Source: Sepioteuthis lessoniana
Lineage: Eukaryota; Mollusca; Cephalopoda; Myopsida; Loliginidae
Assembly (NCBI GenBank): GCA_963585895.1
Contig: OY757911.1
Coordinates: forward strand, 62,522,965-62,586,964
Length of the DNA stretch: 64,000 nt
Direction: 5' to 3'
Part shown: positions 1-10,459 of the stretch, one piece after another
How the letters are laid out: every line of letters starts with the position of its first letter
Position numbering within the stretch: position 1 is the stretch's first letter
Notes under the pieces: model-generated
Database searches by the model: none
The model's input: the letters and a program-made list of their open reading frames with translations, nothing else
What the model was told of the DNA's origin: nothing
Translations under genes and position numbers: made by a program

Positions 1-400
1 AAAAGTCAAACACAGTTCTAATTCATGCTATTCAGTTTAGTCGACAAAGTGAAAAGGTTCCAAGTATTGCTATGCATCAGTAACAATTCAATTAAACATC
101 AGTTTTTTATTTACATACAGTTAAATGTAAAAACAGTTCTATTTCAACCAATTTTGTTTAGCATAAGTACACAGTTTAGTTCTATTTGACCCATAGATAA
201 GATACTATCAGGTGCTACTACTCCGGTTAACAATGGACCTGGGAGCGATGACAAAAAGGGGTACTATGCATTCCCCAAGATCCAGCATTACTGAAACCTT
301 ACTCTTAGATTGTTTAGTGTCATATCAGAACACTCATTGAGAGAGTCCTATCCCTCTTCATAGATGAAGTCGGTGTATTCCACAACCCAGGCGACTGGGC
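1..400 (-). mobile_element. Family H retroposon, cut by window edge
   Basis: This copy of the hairpin-headed family runs tail-to-head along the plus strand, so the element itself is on the minus strand. The left part holds tandem units built around CAGTTCTATTTC and AGCATAAGTACACAG. The right part is the conserved head, ending in GACTGGGC at 393-400. The hairpin arms near 370 and 393 carry substitutions, which suggests an old copy. The tail is beyond the window edge. Confidence 0.7.
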
Positions 401-573
401 CATTCTAAATTTAGTTTTCTATAGCTTATTAACTTGTTAAGGGACCGAGCTGAGTAATTCATCTGGATGACATCTATCATGGCTGTTATGATTATTTGAT
501 GTCGCCTATCTTCTCTCAAAATACCAAATAACATTACTTATTAGGTTACATGGTACCAGAAGCAAAAATAATC

Positions 574-1210
574 GTTGGTTGGTTAGTTGGGTTTTATAGC
601 ATATCAACCTTTATAGGTTATTTAACGCCAAATACTTTTATATGAAAATAGTTCTATATCAAAGAATTCATTTTAGCATAAGCACTCAGTTTAAAATGTA
701 AGTACAGTTCATTTTTTATTCAGACAGTTCTAATTCAGATGATTCAGTTTAATATAAGTAAATGTTTTGTTTGCACTCTGTTAAATGTCAAAACAGTTCT
801 ATATTAAACAAATCAGTTTAGTGTAAGTACATTTTCTATGTCAAAGACAGTTACATTTCAAACAATTCAGCTTAGTATAAGCGCGCAGCCTAAATGTAAG
901 TAGGGTTCATTTGTCAAAAACATTTCTATTTCAAGCTATTCAGTTTAGTTAAACAATTCAGTTTAGCATAAGTATGCCGTTAGTTCTTTTTAACCCATTA
1001 ATAAAGCCCTATCATGTGCTACCACGCCAGGCCAGAGTGGACCTGGGAGCAATGGTAATGAAGGAATGCCCCGCATTCATCAAAGCCCCAGCATCACTGG
1101 AACCTCACCATCAGATTGTTTAGTGTGATATTCAGGACACTCATTGGGGTGGGGTCTTACCACTCTGCAGAGCTGCAGTCGGTGTATTCTACAGCCCCAG
1201 CCGACTGGGC
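574..1210 (-). mobile_element. Family H retroposon, complete monomer
   Basis: This is a complete copy of about 637 bp. The tail (rc of the SINE1-like end, 574-640) comes first on the plus strand, then degenerate 55-60 bp tandem units, then the head at about 1000-1210. The head hairpin is perfect here, with CAGTCGG at 1176-1182 and CCGACTG at 1201-1207. A direct repeat AAAATAATC flanks it at 565-573 and 1211-1219. That is a 9-bp target-site duplication consistent with retroposition. There is no open reading frame. Confidence 0.8.
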
Positions 1211-1219
1211 AAAATAATC

Positions 1220-1980
1220 TTTGAGCCAACCAATTATCGATTGCCCAAAAAAGATAGCCCTCTTCAACGACTCAAGCGCTTCAACTGCTTTCCTATTTAC
1301 TTATAGTTGAAGGGAAATTTACATTCATGCCTTACATCCCATTTCCTTGAGCTCGGGTCTCCATTACATTTTCGGCACCACTAACCATTAAACCATATGC
1401 GCCTCCATACTTCATTGCTTTCATAAAAGAAATTCAAAAGCTTTTATTTGAATTTTTCATTGATGATTAATTTATAAGCTAAAAGCTTTAAATGTGCTAA
1501 AATAATTCAAGGAGTTATTTCAGATAAACAAGATATTTCTATTATTCTACAACTGAATAAATTTCGGCTTAAACAAAATACGAAGTATACCATGCTTTGA
1601 CAAACAAAAAGTCGTAGCTTTTGCGTGAAAAAAGGAAAACACGAAATGACTGAAAAAATATGTAAAAATTATCTTTTTAAAAGCATTCAAAATCAATATG
1701 GTAGTTAGCTAAATTTATAAATAAAAAGTGCTTAATATCGGAGATTGTGAATATGTATATTTGTTTAAATAGCATTCACCTTACCAACCAAATTCACTCT
1801 AAACTTTTCTACAATAGTGGATTTACCACACATCAACAAAAACATATAACTATTAAATAACAACCCCAACATTCCAACTGCTACACCCAAACTCGCCATC
1901 TAGTTCCTTAATCAATTTCTTTAACCTTTCAGTGACGACAACCTACCCCTCAGTTATAATCATCTTCGTACACAAACACA
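1220..1980. other. AT-rich DNA, nothing recognised
   Basis: I see no coding potential, repeat-family match or RNA gene here. The sequence is AT-rich with short homopolymers only. Confidence 0.5.
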
Positions 1981-1984
1981 CTAA

Positions 1985-2262
1985 ATATTATCTAACCCTT
2001 TTATTATTTTATTACGCACATACCACCTATGAGATCCACAGTATATAATATTTACGCAATATTTCATTTATTTATTATAGTATTATTATTATTATTATTA
2101 CAATAATACAATTTATTACGCATATAACCATTATTTCACACACTAACTATTATTTAACCCCTTTATTATTTTATTACATACATACCACCTATTAGATACA
2201 TAATACATAATATTTACGCAATATTTCATTTATTTATTATTATTATTATTATTATACAATTC
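1985..2262. repeat. Tandem duplication, about 162-bp period
   Basis: A block containing TTTATTATTTTATTAC, CATACCACCTAT and ATATTTACGCAATATTTC occurs twice, at about 1997-2100 and 2157-2258. Each unit ends in a (TTA)n tract, and the spacing is about 162 bp. The copies differ by scattered substitutions, so this is an old two-unit tandem repeat with a TTA microsatellite in each unit. Confidence 0.75.
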
Positions 2263-2732
2263 CCTCCCGTAAATATTACACCAACATATTACAACACAAT
2301 ATAACCTTACTTATACCCACTGTAATTCTAGTCTACCATAGCACAACCGTTCATACACGCTTACAAATCAAATTCTTATTCATTCTCCCCGACATGCAGT
2401 GATGATATTTTGTTCCATAGCTAGAGTCACCTAAAAAAATAATGTAACGAATTAATATACACTTGAATCTGTTTCTGCTAAACCCAACGCTTTACGTTCC
2501 TGGCCTGACTTAACCTAAAAACACACATCCACACGTAACTATAACACATACACACACACCCACATACACTCACACACTTACAAACCCACACAAACGAAAC
2601 CCAAACGGTTTTTGTCTGTATTTTCGATTTTCAATTCATTCCATCTTCTTAACTGCCTGATGATTGTTGTTTTACAAAAAACATCATGAAACCGAGGGTT
2701 GCAGAATATTTTCCATGGATTATATATACATA

Positions 2733-2885
2733 TAGTCATCCACAGACCGATCTGTTTCGTTCTATCAGAACTCATCAGTGTGGCTAAACATATTAGCTTC
2801 CCGTAGCTGGGATCGAAACCCGGTTAACTCAAACGCCAATCCAAGTCTCTAATCCTTCAGCCACGAGGAGCCAGTAGCAGCGAAG
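2733..2885 (-). mobile_element. SINE4, tRNA-derived SINE with (TA)n tail
   Basis: Read on the minus strand this begins with a tRNA-like head containing a box B-like GGGTTTCGATCCCAG. It continues into a body with GTTCTGATAGAACGAAAC and GTCTGTGGATGAC, then a short (TA)-rich tail. The same arrangement recurs at 27462-27610 and 58034-58190, which defines the family. It is not a functional tRNA because the cloverleaf cannot be closed. Confidence 0.6.
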
Positions 2886-2978
2886 TAAATTTTAACCGGT
2901 TATGAATCACAATTACTATTGTTTACATACATCTGTTTAACGGCTACCGAGACCTCAATTTATATATGAAGAGACTTG

Positions 2979-3043
<65 letters not shown>

Positions 3044-3146
3044 CATTATTATATAATAGCTCTATCCTACATATTGAGCACTCTCCATATAATATTGCAC
3101 TTGGTTCGACACATAACCACAAAGTGATTTAGTGATGACCAACACT

Positions 3147-3219
<73 letters not shown>
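2979..3219. repeat. (TA)n and (GA)n microsatellites
   Basis: Two long TA tracts (about 2979-3040 and 3150-3201) flank a short unique stretch. The second runs into (GA)n at 3202-3219. Confidence 0.95.
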
Positions 3220-3559
3220 CCTCATGGTTTTTAAAGGAACCGAATTAATCTACCTCTATGGAGTAAGTAAAGTTCAAATTCCCTGAAGGTTGCCGGCGAT
3301 TAAGAAAGGTAATGGAAGAAAGCCGGAAAGCACAACAACCGAGTACAACAACGAAAACGAGGATAGTAGTCTGAACTATGTACATAATGTGATTTATAAC
3401 CAGTCCTCACCTGAGAACTTTAGACAGAATTCATTATTACAGTCGTTAAGAATGTATCTTTCAGAGTATTATGCTAAATTTTCTAACCAGGAAAAAATAC
3501 TGTTGCCTTTTATGAAATTTTATAAAATATTTTGATGAAGCTAATCTGTTATCTTATGG

Positions 3560-3770
3560 TGAAATAATATTAAGAAAAAGAACTTGCAAAATTGTGGACT
3601 TTGCTGTCCCGGCTGACCATAGAGTAAAATTGAAAGAAATGAAAAGAAGGATACATACTTGACCTTGCAAGGGAATTGAAAAACTGTTGAACAGTTTATA
3701 CCAATTGTAATTGGAACGTTTATACCAATTGTGATTGTTGCTCTTGGTACAGTCAAATATTCTCCTTCCA
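3560..3770 (+). mobile_element. R4/Dong-like LINE fragment, endonuclease end
   Basis: The plus strand encodes KRTCKIVDFAVPADHRVKLKE (near 3578-3637, one frame), the conserved segment around the catalytic aspartate of the restriction-like endonuclease in R2/R4-type LINEs. After a frame break it continues into a segment like IPIVIGALGTV, where FIPIVIG is duplicated (3690-3745). The copy is truncated on both sides and lacks the (AAT)n tail. Family recognition is from memory of the protein motif. Confidence 0.65.
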
Positions 3771-3799
3771 GCTAACAGGCAAATTGTAGGGCTGTCAGT

Positions 3800-3910
3800 G
3801 CTCTTTAACCTTGCTACGGCAACCGGTCTAGGAGAAGGAAAACTAAATTCAAAATTATTAAAATCCGTTTAAAAATTGACCTTGTGTCACATCCTACCAG
3901 TGCGAAGAGT
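3800..3910 (+). mobile_element. SINE2 3' fragment
   Basis: The segment matches the 3' part of SINE2, with CTAGGAGAAGGAAAACT and AATTGACCTTGTGTCA-like blocks in the right order. The tRNA-like head is missing. It is followed by a (TA)n/(GT)n tract at 3918-3958. Confidence 0.6.
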
Positions 3911-4194
3911 TTGGGTATATATATATATATATATAAATGTGTGTGTGTTTGTGTGTGTATGGATTCTTCAGTCCAGTCAATCCGGGGTCGGGAATACTGT
4001 AGAAAGTAAATTAGAACATACGTCTGACTATACTGTTATGGTTCTGACTGGTAACGAAAGAAAAACCAGAATTGGCCGAAATAGGGAGGAAACTCTTTAC
4101 CCCTCTTCACCACTCCCTTCACACCCTTCCCTCCTGTGCCCATTCTAGCTGTATTCCTTATATCCATTAGGATTTGAAGAAGTCCTGTTAAATC

Positions 4195-4460
4195 TGGAGT
4201 AAGTAAAGTAAGTAAAGTTGGCTAGGATGACCCGAAGGCTTGCTTTTCAAGAGCTACTACACCGAGGTGCAGAGGGGGGCACTACTTCTTTCCCTGGATT
4301 GCTCCACTTTACCCTTGATCCTTACCTTATAATGCTGAGTGTTAAGCAAGGTAGCATCAAGTACCATATTTTGAGTCTTTGGTATGACTCAACCTGGGAT
4401 TTAAGCCAGGTCTCCCAGGCCATTGGTGAACACTCTAACCATTATGCCAATGTCCAGTAC
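4195..4460 (-). mobile_element. SINE3, tRNA-derived SINE
   Basis: On the minus strand a tRNA-like head (GCATAATGGTTAGAGTGTTC as box A, AAATCCCAGGTTG near box B) is followed by a body with CAGCATTATAAGGTAAGGATC and GGAGCAATCCAGGGAAAG. It ends in a TACTTACTTTACTTAC tail. The same body occurs at 28915-29165 and 30170-30362. No ORF is present. Confidence 0.7.
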
Positions 4461-4469
4461 GAGCAATTG

Positions 4470-5388
4470 ATTCATATCAATACTCATAACAGGATGGAAA
4501 TAAATTTATAATCCTTAAGTGCCCTAATTTTGTTTTTCTTAAAGGTATATATATATATATATATATATACGAAGGTATGCTAAAAAAGAAATGACTTGAA
4601 CGAACATATTCCTCCCGAAGTTTGTCATTCTTCGTACATTGTTTCCCGAGTTTCTTTAACTTTCAAAATGAATAAATAAAAGTTTTAAAAAAAATAAAAT
4701 AAAAACATTAAATTGTATTCTCTTCTTGCTAGGCTGATAACATTTCTGTATCTATTCGTACATCATAGATAGATTTATGCATAAGAATGGAAAAAGAATA
4801 TGATAGAGATAGATTCATACCGGTGAACTGACATAAATATATAGGAATATACTAAAATACGTAATTAAATAGGCGTATCTAAACCGCCTTTTAATAATGG
4901 GCTAACTTTCAACAGTGATAAAAGTGACATACCTCCCTTACTTCAACTTTTCCACCTACTATGTCCAGATATATACTTTTTTCACTTACAGAAGCAAACA
5001 GATTACCCCCGTCACTTATATTCATATGCCACGACCGTTTATAAATTCATAGATTTTTATCCCCCAGTGGGCATGCCAATCTTTACGATGGTTTGGATAG
5101 AAGCGCAGTCACTCGGGAAGTTTTTGAGGTAACAAAAATATAGAAGAAATTATCTGTGATATATGAAGGTGTTGAAAGTATGGATAGGAAATAATTCATT
5201 CTGTAAACAAAAATTCAGTCAATTTCTTTTGTTTCTTTTTTCATCAAACTGTAGTCTTGTCAAAATTGTCCTCACGATGTGAACGAGAAATTTTGGTCGA
5301 AGATTGAGTTGATTGGATCTGGAGACAGACCATCGAACCGGCTACTTACAGTCACATATTGTCACACACGCAAAATACGACACAGAGC
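4470..5388. other. AT-rich DNA, nothing recognised
   Basis: Apart from a (TA)n tract at 4545-4570 I recognise no feature. Translations are short and unlike known families. Confidence 0.5.
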
Positions 5389-5789
5389 CTTCTTTAAAGT
5401 GATGATTGGTTGGATTTATTTTATGGCATATGAACTCTTGAAGGTTATTTAATGCTAAATACTGTTTATACGTCGGTATTAAGTATATATGATTCGTAAA
5501 CGAATGCTCTGTTTGTAGAATTACTTTTAAATGACCTTGAGATCAATTATTCGCTCACTGTTAAACAGTTTCAAGTATTCTTTCTATTTAGTCTTTATCA
5601 TTTGTTTGCACACAGTTAAATGAATTCAAGTATTGCTACCGTGGGGAAAATAAGTATTTCATCCCCGGCTGACAACGCGTTAGAAGTCAGTCTGAGTGGC
5701 AAGTGTTAGCCGAGAATAAATACAGAGACTGGTATTAATTTTCACGGAAGAGTTCATTACCAAACGCAGGTTGGGTACCATAACACTTG

Positions 5790-5916
5790 TTATCGTACCA
5801 ACAGTTGACTCCTTTTCCCCTAGCTGATTGCCAAATGTCTTGTATCCCATTCCAGTCTTGTGCAGGTATACAATTTTGTCCCAAATGTCCTTAGACAATT
5901 CTTTTCTCTTGTCCAT
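5790..5916 (-). pseudogene. Tc1-type transposase N-terminal fragment
   Basis: The minus strand reads [20 protein letters not shown] and then [19 protein letters not shown], the helix-turn-helix DNA-binding start typical of Tc1-family transposases. After about 42 residues the similarity stops and the frame runs into unrelated sequence, so the DDE catalytic domain is absent. The start codon lies inside the right-hand end of the Tc1-like element, as expected. This fragment cannot supply transposase activity. Confidence 0.75.
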
Positions 5917-6211
5917 TGTGGAGAGATTAGATTCTTATTCATTGAAGGATTCTGTGAACTAGTGTATTTTATATAAGAAATGAGTACTTGATTAGAAATA
6001 ATAATTGAGTAATAGGACTAGTCTATATGTCTCCTGATCACATAACCGGTCTGTGGGCCTGAGTCATTGCTGGTTGGTAGGGGAGTGAAATATTTGTTTT
6101 TCCAATAAAAACAAATAAATGTTCAAAAATTTACATAAGACTTTTTTATATTCTATATCTCACTTTCAAGACGGACTTAACCAGAAAATTATTGACCGTT
6201 CCTATTTTTAT

Positions 6212-6506
6212 CCTATTTACCAACCCCTCCGCTCAGGCAGGATATGACACAAGGTCAATTTTTAAGCGGAGTTTAACAGGTTTTAATTCAGAGTTTTCCT
6301 TCTCCTAGACTAGTTGCCTGACCAAGGCTGAAGAACCTAGTCTGTCCTACTATTTACCCATAGTTGGCGGGAGAATAATTGGATTCATACCTTTCCTAAG
6401 GGTATTAGTGCTATGTGAAATGCAATCAGTCTCGTCCAGGATTTGAACTCGTGTCGCCGTGTTCATTTCCTACGACAATAACAATTACTCCACGGGCACC
6501 TCCAGA
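6212..6506 (-). mobile_element. SINE2 inside the Tc1-like element
   Basis: This is a nearly complete SINE2. On the minus strand it has a tRNA-like head (CCCGTGGAGTAATTGTTATTG, box B-like GAGTTCAAATCCTGG), a central domain with CCTTAGGAAAGGTATGAATCC, and a tail with AATTGACCTTGTGTCATATC. Flanking repeats GTTCCTATTTTTAT (6198-6211) and GTTCCTATTTTCAT (6507-6520) form a 14-bp duplication with one mismatch. It interrupts the right inverted repeat of the Tc1-like element, so it is the younger of the two. Confidence 0.85.
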
Positions 6507-7654
6507 GTTCCTATTTTCATAGGGTGGAAAACTCAGAAAATGAACCAGGGATGAAATACTTACATTCCCCGCTGTATATAAACCAAAATTCAGTTTAATA
6601 TAAGTCATTTGTTTGCATACAGTTTTATAGTTTCAATTATAGGCAGAGATTAAATATTTTATTTAACCCATTGATGGGACAGTAACTGGTACTACTATTA
6701 GGGTCAGAGTGGATTTGGGAGTGATGATAATGAAAGGGTATTCACATTTCCCTAATCTTCAGGGCAAGAACCTCAGCATTAGTTCGTTTTGTGTCTTATC
6801 CGGGACACTTGTTATAGGTGGGGGTCTTACCCTTGTACAGAAATGCAGTCGGTGTATTCGACAGCTCCAGCCGACTGTGTCGGCATTTGCCCTTTAGATT
6901 GGGATTGGTTGTGTTTTTTTGGTGGGAGGTTGTGTTGTATGACATATTAACCCTTATCATTTCATGCCATTTCCTGTTATATGATTTGTAAACGAATAGT
7001 TTGTAGGAAAAAATGTTAAACGAACCAAAGCTCATTTTTTTTTTTTTTTGCAAACTGTAAACTGGTTTCAATTATTGCTATTTATTATTTGCACACAGCT
7101 AAGTATTACTATTTAATTCTAATGGATTGATTTGCTCACATGTAATTATCTGTAGCAATAGTATTTCTATTTACATACAATTAAATGGTTTCAATCATAC
7201 GCTACTTATTGTTTGCACGCAGTGAAATGGTTTTAAGTATTACGATCAAACATCAATAATTCTATTTAATATTAATCATTATTTAGCACACAGTTAAATT
7301 GTTTCAAGTATTGCTAACATTGATATTCCTGTTTGTACACAATTAAATGGTTTCAAGAATTGCTATCTAATACTAGTAATTCAATTTAATAGTTAACATA
7401 TCGTTGCACATGGAGAAAAGATTTCAAGCGTTGAGACACATAGATTGGACTCAAACAGGTTCAACAACTCCAGATCAGAGTGAAGTTAAGAATAATGGCA
7501 ATGAAGAGGCACTCCACATTACCAAATGCTATGCCACAGGAGATTTACCATGAGTTGCGAGAGAAGTCTTACTTCACTAAAGAGATATAGTCGACGTATT
7601 CTTCAGCCCCAGCCGACAAGACTTCTTTAAAGGGAATACATCTAAGCATTCCTC

Positions 7655-8144
7655 TGTACCATACTTATATGCACATGCATGCAGAAACATATTCAACACA
7701 ATAAAGACGAGCGGACACAGTTCTTTAGAAAAATATACCTCTCACTTTATTTGAAAGGGTTCGAAAGGGTTGCAAAAGGTATTATCTGTGAGAGATTTGA
7801 GTTGGAGACTGAACAGAACTGCAACATATTGACCCCAACTCTTCTGGCCAAAGCAGCATTTCTTTCCTGTTCTCCTGGGCAGCTCAACCGGGGGCCTGAG
7901 GGCCCAGCCTCTGCAGGGAAATGGTTTTCGTTCCAGCATCTTCTCTCCAACTGATCTGAACTTCCTGTTGCTGGGGTTATATAATAATTTGACGTCCACC
8001 TACTTCTTGCGAGCGTCACAATTCGCACTCAATTCAACCCTTCGAGAGTCAAGGTTGCCCCCTGATATCTTCGACCGGATGCACCTGTTATTTACACAGG
8101 CGCATTTCTTCTTTTGACAGCTTAGCCGGGGTCAATATGTTACA
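7655..8144 (-). mobile_element. Solo LTR, Gypsy-like fossil
   Basis: This 490-bp block starts TGTACCATA and ends TATGTTACA, near-inverted termini with TG..CA. It is flanked by the direct repeat CCTC (7651-7654, 8145-8148). On the minus strand a TATA-like ATTATATAA precedes an AATAAAG polyadenylation-type signal, which fits LTR organisation. It is homologous to the LTR at 9181-9870 in the opposite orientation. No internal coding region is attached, so it is a recombined solo LTR. The 4-bp duplication suggests a Ty3/Gypsy-type element, but the family is inferred. Confidence 0.7.
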
Positions 8145-8184
8145 CCTCTATCTACCACTAATACTTCACCGCCCTGTGGACAAA

Positions 8185-8650
8185 GCTAAGAATACGCGGA
8201 CTGTAACCCCTGCAGCAGGGTAAGACTCCTTCAAAGGGGTTGTTTTAGTTATGACATTGAATTTTGTATGATGGTGAGGCTCCGGGAACTACCCCTTAAT
8301 TTTGATATTTCCACGGGCCCCACTGGAATGAACTGGTTATACATGGTAGGATCCTATTTATGCGTCAAATAAATCCATTTTCAATTTTTTTAATCGATAG
8401 GAATACGTGATCCCATATTGCTGTATATTATTTGTATTAAGATTAGTTACTTGAAGCTATAATTAACTAAGGATTATTACTGGTTACTTGAAACCATAAA
8501 ACTATGCGCAAACATATGACTCTCATTAAATAGAAATAATTATTTTAAACCACATAATTATTAGTATTTGAGAGGAATACTTGAAACCATACTACTGTGT
8601 GCAAATTATATGTATTAGATAGGAATATTTAATATCAAATAATAGTGCAA
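8185..8650 (+). mobile_element. Family H copy, variant B, diverged
   Basis: The head appears on the plus strand (GCGGACTGTAACCCCTGCAG, then TGATGGTGAGGCTCC and GGATCCTATTTATG). It is followed by variant B tandem units such as AATACTTGAAACCATACTAC. The extreme 5' hairpin arm and the tail are not recognisable. This is an old, truncated copy. Confidence 0.6.
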
Positions 8651-8885
8651 AACTCCCAAGAAAAAATAATGCAAAACTATAAATGCAAACGTAAATAAAC
8701 ACAATTCTTTTAATCTATTGGTATTAAACACATGAGCTTACAAGCTATTAAAATCAATCACAAGTCGAAGCTTAGAAAATAAACTAAACAGGTGATTTCT
8801 TTATATTTAGTTTTGTACAAAACACATGGATAAAGGTTTGTTTTCATGGTTTAATAAAATATCAATCCGGGTGGATTATTTTTTT

Positions 8886-9180
8886 GGAAAAGTTGATTGC
8901 CGAACAAATGATTTGTGAAGGCATACACAGAACCAGACACATTTTTAAAAGAGTTGACAGCAGAACACCTGATTTGTTTATAGTATAGAAGTCTTATTTA
9001 GATTCAACCACATTTTTATTGATGATGGTTTGGTTTCATAGTGTAATGGTATATCAACCTCGATAGATTAATTTTTGCATAAGATGAGAGAACAAATCAT
9101 TTGTTTATAGTGTAGAAGGCTTTTTTAGATCCAGCCACGTTTTTCGGGCGAGTTAATAGCAGAATAAGTGATTTGTTTAT
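8886..9180. repeat. Tandem repeat, about 70-bp period, left part
   Basis: Units contain GAGTTGACAGCAGAACACCT, GATTTGTTTATAGT and CCAGCCACATTTTT-like blocks. They recur at about 8890, 8950, 9090 and 9150, with a small H/SINE1-tail-like insert near 9025-9070. The array is interrupted by the solo LTR at 9181 and resumes at 9871. Confidence 0.6.
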
Positions 9181-9870
9181 TGTTATATTTTGACCTTCGA
9201 TCCGGCCCAAAATGCCATTCAAGGTGATGCACCGGAAGGAAGTGACACATTCCAATGGCAGTTAGGAGAGGAAATCGCGTGGGCGGAAATTGGTTAACAA
9301 AATGGGACAAGCTAAAAAATCCCATGATACTCTCATAGACTGACGCACCAGAAGAGAGTGACCTCTAAACTGCATGACAGTTATTTCCGCTTGATAACGA
9401 TTAAACACGCAATTTCAAAGATTGAGTGGGCGATCGAGTGGGCGTTGAGCTATTATATAGCTCAGTCAAGACAGAAGTCAAGCGAGTTGAGTTGGAGTTC
9501 CAGTACAGTTGAAGTTCCAGCCAGTTGGAGAGGAGATGTGGTAGGGAAAGCCACACCAGGCCGAAGGGGCTTGGGGCCCTGATGAGTTGTGGTCCAGAGA
9601 AGATGCTGATAAGATGCAGTAAAGAAAGCCAGCACCCAGCAGAGAGGACCCCAGGGCCTCCGGTTGAGCATCAGGAGAACAAGAAAGACACAACGTTGAC
9701 GGCCATAAGAGTGGGGGTCAAAATATTTCAGTTCTGTTTGGTCTCCAGCTCCCTCTCAAACCTTGAGTAACCCTTTTCGAACCCTTGCAATAAAGTGAGA
9801 GGTCTTCCTGCGTCTGTTATTCATTGCGTCAGTATATATCTTGCATGAACATGCATATGACAATATAACA
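9181..9870 (+). mobile_element. Solo LTR, Gypsy-like fossil
   Basis: This 690-bp element starts TGTTATAT and ends ATATAACA, a perfect 8-bp inverted repeat with TG..CA termini. A 4-bp duplication TTAT lies at 9177-9180 and 9871-9874. A TATA-like TATTATATAG near 9450 and an AATAAAGTG signal near 9790 are in the plus orientation. It is homologous to the LTR at 7655-8144. It interrupts the 70-bp tandem array, so it is younger than that array. It appears whole as a solo LTR and carries no coding genes. Confidence 0.75.
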
Positions 9871-9970
9871 TTATGATGGTGAAGGGTTACGTAGAACCAG
9901 CCACAACTTTTGGATGTGTTGATAATAGACTAATCGTGGACTACTTTTCCAAAGATTTGTTAAGCAACAC
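9871..9970. repeat. Tandem repeat, about 70-bp period, right part
   Basis: Directly after the LTR the array resumes with GTAGAACCAGCCACAACTTTT and a GTTGATAATAGACTAATCG block. This matches the units left of the LTR. Confidence 0.5.
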
Positions 9971-9989
9971 TACTAAGTTTTCTATCGGG

Positions 9990-10050
9990 CTCGTTTGTTT
10001 GTTTTTTTGTTTGTTTTTGTTTGTTTGTTTTTTGTTTTTTTGTTATTTTT
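9990..10050. repeat. Degenerate (TTTG)n tract
   Basis: This is a low-complexity run of TTTG and T-rich units. Confidence 0.9.
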
Positions 10051-10054
10051 TGTT

Positions 10055-10255
10055 TAATGCCAAATAAACGTGTATGAGTTATTCAATATCAAAGCCATCC
10101 TGATAAAAGAATAGAAGTGGTTCTATTTAACGCACAGCTGAGTGAATATGGTGGTTAATAGGGTATTAGTCCGAAAGTGAACGCACTAGCACGACTGGAG
10201 TTCGAACTCGCTTATTAAAATATCACAACCCAGCACGTTTGCCACTACGTTTTCT
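10055..10255 (-). mobile_element. SINE1 fragment
   Basis: Reverse-oriented SINE1 body and head: a tail-like block (TATTCAATATCAAAGCCATC) on the left, then AATAGAAGTGGTTCTATTTAAC, then the head complement with CTGGAGTTCGAACTCGC. It is diverged, and the A-rich tail is incomplete. Confidence 0.6.
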
Positions 10256-10264
10256 CTCTCAGGT

Positions 10265-10455
10265 TTTTAATTCAGTCTTTTTCTCCCTTTGACAGGTGGC
10301 GTGTTGAGACTAGAAACCCCAATCTGCCTTACTATTTTTGCCAACAGCTTGACAAGAAGGGCATTAGCACAAAGTTAAATGTACAGTCACGTCCAGAATT
10401 TGAACCATGCCAACCGGGTCTATTCTTCGACAATAACCAATACACCCACTTCTTA
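10265..10455 (-). mobile_element. SINE2 fragment
   Basis: The order TTTTTAATTCAGTCTTTTTC, CTAGAAACCCCAATCTGCC, then the head complement GAATTTGAACCATGCC and CGACAATAACCAATACACCC matches reverse SINE2. The central domain is strongly altered. It abuts SINE1, and the 3' tail is missing. Confidence 0.6.
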
Positions 10456-10459
10456 TAAA

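Larger units (their letters stand above)
5639..6574 (-). mobile_element. Tc1-like transposon, internally deleted
   Basis: Terminal inverted repeats of about 30 bp lie at 5639-5668 and 6545-6574, both containing AAGTATTTCATCCC on reading inward. Each end is next to TA (5637-5638 and 6575-6576), the target duplication of Tc1/mariner elements. A second internal motif like the end sequence lies near 6083-6106, giving the inverted-repeat/direct-repeat layout known in this superfamily. The element sits inside the first family H unit and carries SINE2 in its right inverted repeat. Without the SINE it is about 630 bp, so most of the usual 1.2-1.6 kb is gone. Confidence 0.8.
5400..7621 (-). mobile_element. 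Family H dimer, variant B, with nested insertions
   Basis: Two family H units lie head-to-tail: tail 5400-5465, core, head ending near 6885, then a second tail 6900-6960, core 7080-7440 and head 7440-7621. The core uses a variant tandem unit containing TTAAATGGTTTCAAGTATTGC. One direct repeat, CTTCTTTAAAG, flanks the whole array (5389-5399 and 7622-7632), so the two units share one target-site duplication. Subtracting the nested Tc1-like element leaves about 1.28 kb, twice the usual monomer length. Confidence 0.7.

Noticed and set aside
1166-1210. Helitron 3' end, because family H ends in a hairpin
   Set aside because: Helitrons do not make target duplications, whereas family H copies have flanking duplications of 8-13 bp and an A-rich tail at the other end.
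3290-3535. 81-codon open frame as a host gene
   Set aside because: No recognisable domain, no conserved neighbours, and it lies between microsatellites and a LINE fragment; length is within chance expectation for the window.
7651-9874. One LTR retrotransposon bounded by the two LTRs
   Set aside because: The LTRs are in opposite orientation and each has its own target duplication; nothing between them codes for gag or pol.
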